Below, in pieces: positions 17,443 through 26,814 of a stretch of 40,603 bases of DNA. A model generated the notes under the pieces. It saw only the letters and a program-made list of their open reading frames with translations, was not told the DNA's origin and made no database searches. This stretch comes from Flavobacteriales bacterium (GTDB lineage: Bacteria > Bacteroidota > Bacteroidia > Flavobacteriales_D > Crocinitomicaceae). A program made the translations under genes and the position numbers. Location of the stretch: positions 1-40,603 of the forward strand of contig VEQH01000037.1 in NCBI GenBank assembly GCA_018883325.1, written 5' to 3'. Every line of letters begins with the position of its first letter. Position 1 is the first letter of the stretch.

Positions 17443-19790
17443 GTGCAGAAAACTGTTATCACTGTGGCGACACCATCATTGGAAAACCGATTGTAAAAGA
17501 CGAACATGAATTTTGTTGCCTTGGCTGTAAAAATGTCTATTCGCTGCTAAGTGCAAATAATTTAGGGGACTATTACACTTACGAACAAAACCCGGGACTT
17601 AAACCAACTTCCTTTCGCACAGATAAATACAACTTTCTTGACATTCCTGACATTCGTAAACGCTACATTCAATTTGAGAATGAAAAAATGGTGCGAATTA
17701 CACTTTCTTTGCCAAGTATTCATTGTTCTTCTTGTATTTATTTACTGGAAAATGCACACAAATTAAACCCAGGTTTTATCAATGTTCAAGTGCATTTTAC
17801 CAAAAAAGAAGCAATTATTGTTTTTGACCCATCAAAGATGAAATTCTCTGAATTGGCAGTTTTTCTAGATCATATTGGTTATCCGCCAAACTTTGAACAG
17901 AAAAAGGAAAAAAAAGAAAGTATCGACAAGAAATTCCTTTTAAAAATTGGAATTGCTGGTTTTGCTTTTGGAAGTATCATGCTTTGGAGTGCTCCAGAAT
18001 ATTTAGGAATCGAGAACGACAATGTTTCCTTCCGAAATTTCACGGCTTACTTAACATTTATCGTTTCACTGCCCGTTTTACTTTTTTCTGCAAATGATTA
18101 TTTCATATCGGCATACAAAGCTTTAAGAAGTAAATATTTGAACTTAGATGTGCCGATTTCTATTGGAATTGTAGCACTTTACCTTCAAAGTTCAGTTGCA
18201 ATTTTCACCGAACAAGGGCCTGGATATATGGACAGTTTCGCTGGATTTATTTTCTTTCTTCTAATTGGAAAATGGTTTCAGAGTGTTTCGTATCGTTCAC
18301 TTTCATTTGACAGAGATTACACAGCCTATTTTCCTGTGGCAACCATCCGAATAAAAAATGAAAAAGAAGAAATTATCGCCATTGAAAAATTAGAAGTAAA
18401 TGATGAAATTTTGGTTAGAAACGAAGAAATTATCCCTTGTGATGCCTTGCTTTTGAGTGACAAATGTTCAATTGATTACAGTTTCGTAACAGGTGAATCT
18501 ACGCCGATTGAATTAAACAAAGGAATGGAAATATTCGCTGGTGGAAAATTGATTGGAAGCAGAATTCGCTTGCGTGTTAAAGCCACCACAAACCGCAGTC
18601 ACCTTACACAACTTTGGAACGAAACAATTAACAAGCAAAAAGAAAATAAACTTATTCGCTACCAAGACAAAATCGCCAACTACTTTTTGATAATTCAATT
18701 TATAATTACCGCAATCGCCGCTGGGTATTGGTTTTTCATTGATGCTACATTGATTACAAAAGTTATCGTTTCAATCTTAATTGTTGCCTGTCCTTGTGCA
18801 CTTGCTTTGTCTGCGCCTTTTACTTTGGGAAATATCATGCGCGTTTTTGGAAAAACAGGATTTTTCTTAAAAAATACGACCGTGGTGGAAGCCTTGGGAA
18901 CTATTACAGATATTGTTTTTGATAAAACAGGAACATTAACCGATCCCAATCAATACGCGATAAATGAATATTTGCCTTCAATTGAAAAAGAGGATAGCGC
19001 AGTTCTGTTTGAAATGACAAAAAACTCAACTCACCCACTTTCAATTGCTTTACACAAGTCAATGGACGTTCAAACAGCGATTCAACTGAATGAATTTCAA
19101 GAAATTAAAGGAGAAGGAATTGAAGCAAAAGTTGATGATCAAATCTATCGTTTGGGAAATGCTAAATTCACCAATCAACAAAATGAGGCTTCGAATTCAG
19201 TGGTTTATTTCACTAAAAATGATTCTTTAATTCAGCAATTTGAGTTTACAGCAAAATTCAGAGAACATTTACCCGAATTATTGCAAAAACTAGATAACTA
19301 TTCCATTCATGTGCTCTCAGGTGATACGGAAAATGACAAAAAACGCTTGATTGAATTTGGCTTTAAACCTGAAAATTTATTCTTTCACCAAAAGCCACAA
19401 GATAAATTTGATTTCATTGAAAAATTAAATAAACAAGGCAAAAAAGTCTTGATGATTGGAGATGGATTAAACGACACGGGCGCTATCGGAATTGCACAAG
19501 TTGGAATTGCCATTTCAGAAGACATGTTCCGATTTACTCCTTCCTCGGATGCGATTTTGGATGCAAAACAATTGAGCAAATTACCTGAATATTTAAAAGC
19601 TGTTGCTTATTCAAAATTTGTTCTGAAATTCTGTTTAGCTTTTTCTATTTTCTACAATATCATCGGTTTGAGCTTCGCCATTTCAGGAACTTTAACTCCT
19701 TTTGTTGCTGCGATTTTAATGCCGACAAGTTCAATTTCGGTTGTGCTTTTGAGTACCTTGCTCGTGCAAATGAAATATCGAAAGTTTTGA
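17439..19790 (+). CDS. ccoI: CcoI/FixI-type copper-exporting P1B ATPase
   Basis: A 783-residue heavy-metal P-type ATPase. An N-terminal cysteine domain (C6, C9, C26, C27, C30: CYHC...FCCLGC) precedes an HMA-like domain with C96-S-S-C99. Membrane helices follow, then TGES in the actuator domain, C451-P-C453 in the membrane, the phosphorylation site D495-KTGT, the HP motif (STHPLS) and GDGLNDTGAI, where most P1B ATPases have GDGxNDAPAL. The N-terminal layout and the GDGLND variant fit CcoI/FixI, which supplies copper to cbb3 oxidase. It overlaps hemN by 4 nt, a common pairing. The expected ccoS, ccoN and ccoO do not follow in this window. Confidence 0.88.
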   Translation: MSAENCYHCGDTIIGKPIVKDEHEFCCLGCKNVYSLLSANNLGDYYTYEQNPGLKPTSFRTDKYNFLDIPDIRKRYIQFENEKMVRITLSLPSIHCSSCIYLLENAHKLNPGFINVQVHFTKKEAIIVFDPSKMKFSELAVFLDHIGYPPNFEQKKEKKESIDKKFLLKIGIAGFAFGSIMLWSAPEYLGIENDNVSFRNFTAYLTFIVSLPVLLFSANDYFISAYKALRSKYLNLDVPISIGIVALYLQSSVAIFTEQGPGYMDSFAGFIFFLLIGKWFQSVSYRSLSFDRDYTAYFPVATIRIKNEKEEIIAIEKLEVNDEILVRNEEIIPCDALLLSDKCSIDYSFVTGESTPIELNKGMEIFAGGKLIGSRIRLRVKATTNRSHLTQLWNETINKQKENKLIRYQDKIANYFLIIQFIITAIAAGYWFFIDATLITKVIVSILIVACPCALALSAPFTLGNIMRVFGKTGFFLKNTTVVEALGTITDIVFDKTGTLTDPNQYAINEYLPSIEKEDSAVLFEMTKNSTHPLSIALHKSMDVQTAIQLNEFQEIKGEGIEAKVDDQIYRLGNAKFTNQQNEASNSVVYFTKNDSLIQQFEFTAKFREHLPELLQKLDNYSIHVLSGDTENDKKRLIEFGFKPENLFFHQKPQDKFDFIEKLNKQGKKVLMIGDGLNDTGAIGIAQVGIAISEDMFRFTPSSDAILDAKQLSKLPEYLKAVAYSKFVLKFCLAFSIFYNIIGLSFAISGTLTPFVAAILMPTSSISVVLLSTLLVQMKYRKF

Positions 19791-20206
19791 TTTGAAAATA
19801 GGGTGATTTGAGAATTTATTGATAAACTACATTGAGCAATTGCATTTTCAAAAGGGAATTTTATTTGATAACCTCTATTGTAAAATTGAAATTACCTGTG
19901 GCACTGACTCTTAGTCAGATTAATATAAAAAACTTCTAGTTAAAGCGTTTAATCATAGATTTAGCCACATTGTTGCTGCTTGTTTGCGAGCTAAATGGAG
20001 ATTAAAAAAAGGTTAATAACCGGTTTTTATGTAAAGTAAAAAAATATTCCGTTGATAACAACGATTTCCTTATAATGATTTTTTAGATTTATCTGGATTT
20101 CACGAATTAAATTGACATATAAATCTTCAAAAAACTTCCTTATTAGTAACTAATTTTAAAGTTTGATATTTAGATGCTACTTACTTAAAATATTAAAAGC
20201 AGTTGT
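19791..20206. other. Non-coding gap after ccoI
   Basis: About 416 bp with no convincing gene. A small hairpin CTGAC-TCTTA-GTCAG lies near 19904-19918, GGTTAATAACC near 20011 and CGTTG-ATAA-CAACG near 20052. A 14-codon frame from the ATG near 19995 is too short to support. No ccoS-like frame is present. Confidence 0.5.
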
Positions 20207-20250
20207 AAAAAGAAAGCCAAATCTATTTTTTTATTCAGCTTTCTTTTTTT
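20207..20250. terminator. Bidirectional terminator at the end of the methionine operon
   Basis: AAAAAGAAAGC (20207-20217) pairs with GCTTTCTTTTT (20238-20248) across a 20-nt loop; T-runs flank the stem on both strands. On the minus strand it begins 5 bp after the hom stop; on the plus strand it could end readthrough from ccoI. Confidence 0.65.
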
Positions 20251-20254
20251 GACT

Positions 20255-21511
20255 TTAGTGAATGGAATAATAAGAGTTGTCTTTTTTCAAAAAATTAAAA
20301 TTTGAATTTTGAATTGGTTTCATTTGTTTATTGATTTTTTGTTCTGAAAACAAAAGAAGGGATAATTCAATTCGTTCGTTCCAATTTACTTTCAAAAGTT
20401 CCGTTAAAGAAATAGTTCCTATTTGATAAGCATAATCGATTCCAATGTATAAATCCTCTATTTCTTCAAACTGAAACTCAGATAAACTGCTAAAATTTGT
20501 GGAACCAATATAAACTTTCAATTTCAAATCATCTGACAACTTAACTTCAGCGTTGGCTGTTTTTCTGTATTCGTAAGCATAATTATAATTTAAAGCTGAA
20601 ATGTCTGATAAAACGGCACTTGCTGTTGGTAAACTCCCTGCACCTTTTCCATAAAACAATTGTTTATCAGCATAAGCTGCTTGCACGATAATAGCATTAA
20701 ATTCATTACCTACATCAAATGCAGCATGGGTCGCATCTACTAAATGCGGAGCAACAAATGCAAACAAATGATTTTCTACTTTAAAGGCCTTAGCAAATAA
20801 TTTAACTCTGAATTTTTTTTCTTTTACAAAACGAACATCTTGTTCTTTTAAGTTTTTTATTCCTACAGTTAATAATTGATTCGATGCAATAGATAGACCA
20901 AAAGCATGCTTAATTAAAATAGTTAGTTTAAAAACCGAATCGAACCCTTCAACATCAAACTTTGGATCAACTTCTGCAAATCCTTTTTCTTGAGCATCTT
21001 TTAAGGCATTCGTATATGAAATACCCTTATTTGATTGAGAAAGAATATAATTTGAAGTTCCATTAACTATACCTTCAATTGAAGTAAGGGTATCATTATT
21101 GTAATATTCCTCCAAGTTCCGAATAATTGGAATTGACCCGGCTACTGAAGCTTCATATAATAGAGACACTCCGTTTTCTTTTGCCAAAGCAATGAGTTCA
21201 TCTAAATGCTCAGAAAGTAGCTTTTTATTAGCTGTAACAATATGTTTTTTGCTTTGGATGGCTTTTTTAATAATTAAATAAGCCTCTTCACTATTGTTTA
21301 TCAACTCAACAACAACGTTAATTAACTCATTGTCAAGAATAGCCTCTGGTTCAAAAGAAATTGGAATTTTCGTTTTTTCTCTTGGCTTGTGTTTGTTTTT
21401 AGCAACTATACTTACTATTTCAGCATCAAGTTGTTTGGATTCATTAAGCACTTTATAAAGTCCTGAGCCTACACAACCGAATCCGAATAAACCTATTTTT
21501 AATTTTGACAT
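20255..21511 (-). CDS. hom: Homoserine dehydrogenase
   Basis: A 418-residue NAD(P)-dependent enzyme reducing aspartate semialdehyde to homoserine. The Rossmann nucleotide loop is GFGCVGSG (10-17), NKKLLSEH resembles the catalytic-domain entry, GIVNGTSNYIL is the signature block, and a DVEGFDSVFKLTIL region holds the conserved acidic and Lys residues. It is a stand-alone enzyme (no aspartokinase fused) and I see no C-terminal ACT domain for threonine feedback. It is the last gene of metY-metX-hom, 12 bp after metX, feeding homoserine to the acetyltransferase. The set-up suggests regulation at the RNA level by the SAM riboswitch instead. Confidence 0.92.
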   Translation of the reverse strand: MSKLKIGLFGFGCVGSGLYKVLNESKQLDAEIVSIVAKNKHKPREKTKIPISFEPEAILDNELINVVVELINNSEEAYLIIKKAIQSKKHIVTANKKLLSEHLDELIALAKENGVSLLYEASVAGSIPIIRNLEEYYNNDTLTSIEGIVNGTSNYILSQSNKGISYTNALKDAQEKGFAEVDPKFDVEGFDSVFKLTILIKHAFGLSIASNQLLTVGIKNLKEQDVRFVKEKKFRVKLFAKAFKVENHLFAFVAPHLVDATHAAFDVGNEFNAIIVQAAYADKQLFYGKGAGSLPTASAVLSDISALNYNYAYEYRKTANAEVKLSDDLKLKVYIGSTNFSSLSEFQFEEIEDLYIGIDYAYQIGTISLTELLKVNWNERIELSLLLFSEQKINKQMKPIQNSNFNFLKKDNSYYSIH

Positions 21512-21523
21512 ATTTAAAAAAAT

Positions 21524-22600
21524 TTAAGCAGTAAATAAAATATTTCCCAAGTCATAACTTTCATAGTGACCTGTTAGATTTTTAGTTTTAAAATAAAAGG
21601 AATGAAAATGATGTTTAAGGGCTTCAAATTCTAACAAAAAACCATCGTGTCCATAGTTTGATTTTATGGTTTTAAAAATTGAATTAGCAATATTTCTATT
21701 TAAAAAGAGTTGCTCTGAAAGTGGAAATAAAATATCGGTTGTTATACCAATAATTAATGTCTTGGCTTTGATTTTTTGCAGGGCATTTTTCACATTTTCT
21801 CTATTTCGACCAACATTATGTGAATCCATTGCTTTTGTGAGTGTAACATAAGAATAAGCATTAAAACGATTTGCTAATTTTTCACCTTGATAACGTTGGT
21901 AATGGGCAGCTTTAAATTGATTAACTTGATCACTTAAATTGTTTTGTTGGGAAAGGGAATAGCTATCATACGAACGATAACTTAAAAGCGCAATACTTCG
22001 TGCTGCAATCAAACCTTTCCTTCCACCTGATTTCGTTTTTAGATAATAGGTCGGGTCAGCCTCAATTGCTAAGCGTTGACTTTCATTAAAAGCAATTCCA
22101 AATGGTGAATGTTGCGCATTTGTAGCAATCAAAATTAAATGGTCAAAAAGATTTGTTTGCTCAATTGCCCATTCTAATGCTTGCTGCCCACCTAAAGAAG
22201 CTCCTATCAATGTATGAATTTTTGTAATTCCTAAGTAATTTCTTAATTTTTCATGTAAACGAGCCATATCCCTTGTGGTGATTTGTGGAAATTCATCATA
22301 ATAAGTGTTATCATTTTCATCTGCTGATAATGGACCTGTTGTTCCGTAACAAGAGCCTAAAATATTGGCGCAAACTATAAAATGTTCCTTTTCATTAAAA
22401 AATCCATTTTCCCCACATATATTTGGCCACCATTCATAAGGATTGCTGTTTGCAGTTAAGGCATGGCAAATCCAAATTACATTATTAAGTTCTTTATTAA
22501 ATGTTCCGAATGTGTGAAAAACTACTTCCACATTTTGAAGAAAAATTCCGTTCTCCAAATAGAATTCATTAAAACTTACCTTTTGATTTTTCATTTTCAA
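21524..22600 (-). CDS. metX: Homoserine O-acetyltransferase
   Basis: A 358-residue alpha/beta-hydrolase-fold enzyme that transfers an acetyl group from acetyl-CoA to homoserine. The nucleophile is S135 in GASLGGQQALEW; the acid is in GITTDILFP and the His in NYGHDGFLLE. HALTANSNPYEWW and LGSCYGTTGPLS match the MetX oxyanion and substrate blocks. Two ATGs lie at the start (MKMKNQ); either could be used. It sits between metY and hom in a single minus-strand operon, making the substrate for MetY. A strong hairpin separates it from metY. Confidence 0.94.
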   Translation of the reverse strand: MKMKNQKVSFNEFYLENGIFLQNVEVVFHTFGTFNKELNNVIWICHALTANSNPYEWWPNICGENGFFNEKEHFIVCANILGSCYGTTGPLSADENDNTYYDEFPQITTRDMARLHEKLRNYLGITKIHTLIGASLGGQQALEWAIEQTNLFDHLILIATNAQHSPFGIAFNESQRLAIEADPTYYLKTKSGGRKGLIAARSIALLSYRSYDSYSLSQQNNLSDQVNQFKAAHYQRYQGEKLANRFNAYSYVTLTKAMDSHNVGRNRENVKNALQKIKAKTLIIGITTDILFPLSEQLFLNRNIANSIFKTIKSNYGHDGFLLEFEALKHHFHSFYFKTKNLTGHYESYDLGNILFTA

Positions 22601-22611
22601 TTTTGTTAAAA

Positions 22612-22639
22612 TGCGCTCTTAAAATGAATTAAGAGCGCA
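22612..22639 (-). terminator. Hairpin between metY and metX
   Basis: A perfect 10-bp stem TGCGCTCTTA / TAAGAGCGCA with an 8-nt loop, read on the minus strand, followed by only TTTT. It lies 10 nt after the metY stop. It may act as a partial terminator or protect the 3' end of a processed metY mRNA, so metY could be made in excess of metX and hom. Confidence 0.6.
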
Positions 22640-22649
22640 GGATAAAAAA

Positions 22650-23981
<1,332 letters not shown>

Positions 23982-24024
23982 TTAGATTTTTAAAATTGTT
24001 ATGCTTGGAAATGATGACAGTATT

Positions 24025-24040
24025 ATTCCGGGCCCAGAAT
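24025..24040. promoter_or_regulatory. Dyad in the metY leader
   Basis: ATTCCGGGCCCAGAAT (plus strand) is a near-perfect palindrome; in the minus-strand RNA it can form a 6-bp stem with a GGCC tetraloop. It lies between the cysteine-rich leader frame and metY. It is strikingly GC-rich for this region and has no T-run, so it is not a simple terminator. Confidence 0.35.
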
Positions 24041-24080
24041 ATTGTGCCATCAGAATTAAAGCCTTAAGAGAAAAGGATTC

Positions 24081-24200
24081 CTAGATGCACATACTGCAAC
24101 AACAGCAATGGCAACAACAAGTCAATGACTTGAAAAAAGAGAATAAGTTAACCTTTGTTAATGATTTTTTGGTGCTTTCGAGTAATTTTAAAAAATTCAT
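24081..24200 (-). CDS. Putative cysteine-rich leader peptide of the metY operon
   Basis: A 39-codon frame in the metY leader: ATG at 24200-24198, stop TAG at 24083-24081. The first 27 residues are ordinary (MNFLKLLESTKK...) and the end is TCCCHCCCCSMCI, eight Cys and one Met in the last 13 residues. It starts 9 nt after the closing helix of the SAM-I aptamer and stops 114 nt before metY. Such runs of codons for one amino acid are the hallmark of leader peptides that sense charged tRNA, here tRNA-Cys. An in-frame ATG also exists at 24227-24225, inside the aptamer. There is no clear Shine-Dalgarno sequence, as usual in this phylum. No canonical terminator hairpin with a long T-run follows, so the mechanism (attenuation, coupling or mRNA stability) is open. 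Confidence 0.6.
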   Translation of the reverse strand: MNFLKLLESTKKSLTKVNLFSFFKSLTCCCHCCCCSMCI

Positions 24201-24209
24201 CTTTTCATT

Positions 24210-24326
24210 TTTATATTCTTCCAACATGGAATCAGGAATTAGCACCGGTTTTCCAATCAATTAAATTGACTTTTAGTTGGTTGCTAGAGGGTCATCGAGC
24301 CTGTCTCTATCCTCGTTCTATATAAA
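24210..24326 (-). promoter_or_regulatory. SAM-I (S-box) riboswitch upstream of metY
   Basis: Read on the minus strand, the element opens with TTTATAT (P1 5' strand, 24326-24320) and closes with ATATAAA (24216-24210). Inside are GAGG and CCTC (P2a), GAG-ACAGG-CTC (P2b), the kink-turn GATGA, AGCAACC, an AT-rich P3 (TCAAT/ATTGA), the conserved CGGTGCTAATTCC and a P4 TTCC-ATGTT-GGAA. These match the conserved core of SAM-I riboswitches in order and spacing. SAM binding should stabilise P1 and lower expression of the methionine genes. The expression platform is not a simple terminator: the next element is the cysteine-rich reading frame, whose start lies 9 nt beyond P1. Confidence 0.93.
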
Positions 24327-24354
24327 CTTTGAAACACCGATCGTGAATCAAGTG

Positions 24355-24383
24355 CAAATTTAAAAAAAAATTGATTAGCACAA
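24355..24383 (-). promoter_or_regulatory. Promoter of the metY-metX-hom operon
   Basis: On the minus strand TTG (24383-24381), an 18-bp spacer and TAAATTTG (24362-24355) match the Bacteroidota consensus. It is preceded by long A-tracts (T-runs on the plus strand at 24384-24403) that may act as an UP-like element. Transcription would begin about 24350, roughly 25 nt before the riboswitch. Confidence 0.7.
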
Positions 24384-24549
24384 TTTTTTTTTGTTTTTTT
24401 TTTAAATGATTGTAGTTAAAACAATGATCTCAATTTTTGTCTTCTTATTATCTAAAAAAAAACAATTATCATAAACTCGTTGATAAGTTCCTAAAGGATT
24501 TCTAAAATATGAAAGGAACAAGCACTAATTTTATAGCTCAATTTTAGTT

Positions 24550-25362
24550 ATGGGAAAAATCATTGCGATTGCCAATCAAAAAGGCGGTGTAGGAAAAACA
24601 ACAACAGCAATTAACCTAGGTGGATGTTTAGGTGTTTTGGAATACAAAACGTTGATTGTAGATGCAGATCCGCAAGCAAATTCAACTTCAGGTAATGGAT
24701 TCGACCCTAAAAATTCACGCAATATTTACGATTGCTTGGTTAACGGTGTGCATCCAAAAGATTTGATTCTAAATACTTCAAATCCGAATTTAGATATTTT
24801 ACCTTCACACATGGACTTGGTTGGTGCTGAAATCGAAATGATTAACATGCCTAATCGAGAGTACTTGTTGAAAAAAGCATTGGAAAAAGTTAAAGATGAA
24901 TACGATTTCATTTTAATCGATTGTTCACCTTCACTTGGTTTAATTACTGTCAATTCAATTGTTGCTGCTGACTCAGTGATGATTCCAGTACAAAGTGAGT
25001 TCTTTGCATTAGAAGGATTAACAAAATTACTGAACACCATCAAAATTATTCAAGGTCGCTTAAATCCTGATTTGGAAATTGAAGGTATATTATTAACGAT
25101 GTACGATACGCGTTTAAGAATGGCCAACCAAGTTGTGGACGAGGTTAAAACGCATTTCCAAGAATTGGTTTTTGATACAGTTATTCACAGAAATACAACA
25201 ATAACGGAAGCATCGAGTTATGGAAAAACAGTTATTATGTACGATGCTGCTTCCAAAGGTTCCACCAATTATCTTAACTTTGCGCGCGAAATCTTACAGA
25301 AAAACAATTTGACTAAGATTGGCAACGATGACAAAAAAATTGAGATAGACCATGAGCTCTAA
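24550..25362 (+). CDS. parA: Chromosome partitioning ATPase ParA (Soj)
   Basis: A 270-residue deviant-Walker ATPase that, with ParB, segregates the replication origin. The P-loop is KGGVGKTTT (11-19) with the signature Lys K11; DADPQANST is the A' motif and FILIDCSPSLG the Walker B region. Chromosomal rather than plasmid type is supported by length, lack of an N-terminal DNA-binding extension and its neighbours. It overlaps parB by 11 nt and begins a six-gene run (parA, parB, DUF5683, dapB, lepB, wbqC) seen in many Bacteroidota. It is divergent from the methionine operon, 583 bp away. Confidence 0.95.
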   Translation: MGKIIAIANQKGGVGKTTTAINLGGCLGVLEYKTLIVDADPQANSTSGNGFDPKNSRNIYDCLVNGVHPKDLILNTSNPNLDILPSHMDLVGAEIEMINMPNREYLLKKALEKVKDEYDFILIDCSPSLGLITVNSIVAADSVMIPVQSEFFALEGLTKLLNTIKIIQGRLNPDLEIEGILLTMYDTRLRMANQVVDEVKTHFQELVFDTVIHRNTTITEASSYGKTVIMYDAASKGSTNYLNFAREILQKNNLTKIGNDDKKIEIDHEL

Positions 25363-26251
25363 TGCTAAAAAAAAACAACCTGCACTCGGAAGAGGATTAG
25401 GTGCATTACTTCAAAATTCAGATACTGACATAACGACATCAGGAACAGCAACAGCAGGTTCTGTTTCTTTGTTACCAATTGATTCTATTGAAGCAAATCC
25501 TTTCAATCCAAGAACACATTTTGAGAAAGAAGCATTGGATGATTTATGTCGTTCAATTCAAGTTCATGGTATCATTCAGCCTTTAACTGTTCGTAAATTA
25601 GGACGCGATAAATACCAATTAATTTCAGGTGAAAGACGTTTTCGAGCTTCTCAACTTGCAGGTTTAACGGAAGTTCCTGCTTACATCAGAATTGCAAACG
25701 ATCAAACGATGCTTGAAATGGCATTGGTGGAAAATATTCAACGCGAGGATTTGAATGCGATTGAAGTTGCAATTTCTTACCAACGTTTAATTGAAGAATG
25801 TAAGTTAACGCAAGAACAACTTAGCGAGAAAATTGCAAAATCGCGATCAAACATTGCTAATTACTTGCGTTTGTTGAAATTACCTGTTGAAATTCAAGCA
25901 GGTGTTCGAGATAATTTAATTTCAATGGGGCATGCTCGTGCTTTGGTTACAATTCCAGATGAGGCGGAGCAAATCAGACGTTTCAACTTAATTATCGCTG
26001 AAAATTTGTCCGTTAGAGAAACTGAAAATTTATCCAAAGGAGAAACAAAAACGACTGTAAGCACAAACACAACTAAATCGAGTTCAAAAGCTTTAAATCC
26101 TTCGCAAGAAGCTGTGAAAAATTTCTTAGCAGATCGTTTTTCTACAAAAGTTAGTATCGAAAAAGCAGCAAAAGGAAATGGTAAATTAGTCTTGCATTTC
26201 AATTCCGAAAGTGATTTAAACCGATTGATTGAGCTATTGAAAAATTCATGA
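25352..26251 (+). CDS. parB: Chromosome partitioning protein ParB
   Basis: A 299-residue ParB/Spo0J. It opens with the typical KKKQPALGRGLGALL, which contacts ParA, then has the ParB/Srx CTP-binding domain (SIEANPFNPRTHFE, GERRFRASQLAGL, ENIQREDLN) and an HTH (LTQEQLSEKIAKSRSNIANYLRLLKLP). The C-terminal 45 residues are the dimerisation domain. The protein loads at parS sites near the origin. I looked for a GTTTCACGTGAAAC-like parS around the gene and did not find one. It overlaps parA upstream and the DUF5683 gene downstream (ATGA). Confidence 0.95.
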   Translation: MSSNAKKKQPALGRGLGALLQNSDTDITTSGTATAGSVSLLPIDSIEANPFNPRTHFEKEALDDLCRSIQVHGIIQPLTVRKLGRDKYQLISGERRFRASQLAGLTEVPAYIRIANDQTMLEMALVENIQREDLNAIEVAISYQRLIEECKLTQEQLSEKIAKSRSNIANYLRLLKLPVEIQAGVRDNLISMGHARALVTIPDEAEQIRRFNLIIAENLSVRETENLSKGETKTTVSTNTTKSSSKALNPSQEAVKNFLADRFSTKVSIEKAAKGNGKLVLHFNSESDLNRLIELLKNS

Positions 26252-26790
26252 ATCGAATTTTAACCGTTTTAATCGTTTTTCTTTCATTTTGTTCTTATTC
26301 TCAAGACACTATTCCCGATAGTTTAAAGCATCCTTATAAAAAAGCAATGCTTTATTCTGCCATTATTCCCGGTGCAGGACAGATTTACAATTCCATTAAT
26401 TCTGATTTACGACCAAAAAAAGCTTATTGGAAAGTTCCTCTCATTTACACTGCTTTAGGAACAGCAGGTTATTTCCTCATTTCCAATCAGGTGACTCAAA
26501 AATCGTTGAAAGTGGAATACACCAAACGAATGGAGAACTCATTGGATTTAAACCCCATTTGGGAACCTTATGATGATCAAGGGGTTTTGTTTCTTTACCG
26601 TCAATATTTAGATTGGCGCGATTTATCCATTTTGGGACTTGCGGCTGTGTATTTTATTCAAATTGCAGATGCCGCTGTTGAAGCACATTTCTTACATTTT
26701 GACGTAAGCGAAAACCTAACAATGAAATTTGAACCGACGTTAATGAATTATAAAAGTCCCGGAATAAGTCTTAAAATGTCTTTTCGTTAA
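26248..26790 (+). CDS. DUF5683 family protein
   Basis: A 180-residue protein with a signal peptide (about 1-19, ending CSYSQ). The segment KAMLYSAIIPGAGQIYN followed by YWKVPLIYTALGTAGYFLI is characteristic of DUF5683. A further hydrophobic stretch (LSILGLAAVYFIQIADAAVEAHF) suggests two or three membrane passes. Function is unknown, but it is nearly always found between parB and dapB in Bacteroidota, hence probably envelope-related. The start overlaps the parB stop by 4 nt, so it is translated from the same transcript. Confidence 0.82.
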   Translation: MNRILTVLIVFLSFCSYSQDTIPDSLKHPYKKAMLYSAIIPGAGQIYNSINSDLRPKKAYWKVPLIYTALGTAGYFLISNQVTQKSLKVEYTKRMENSLDLNPIWEPYDDQGVLFLYRQYLDWRDLSILGLAAVYFIQIADAAVEAHFLHFDVSENLTMKFEPTLMNYKSPGISLKMSFR

Positions 26791-26801
26791 CTTGAAAATC
26801 T

Positions 26802-26809
26802 TATTTTTG
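26802..26809 (+). promoter_or_regulatory. -7 box ahead of dapB
   Basis: TATTTTTG matches TAnnTTTG and ends 5 bp before the dapB ATG, so an internal promoter could yield a leaderless dapB-lepB-wbqC mRNA. There is only TTT, not TTG, 17 bp upstream. Confidence 0.35.
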
Positions 26810-26814
26810 CTTGC

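Noticed and set aside
24133-24160. TTAAC-AAAG-GTTAA followed by a T-run within the cysteine-rich leader frame, as a riboswitch terminator
   Set aside because: The stem is only 5 AU-rich base pairs and the T-run is separated by about 10 nt, so it is too weak to call as an intrinsic terminator.
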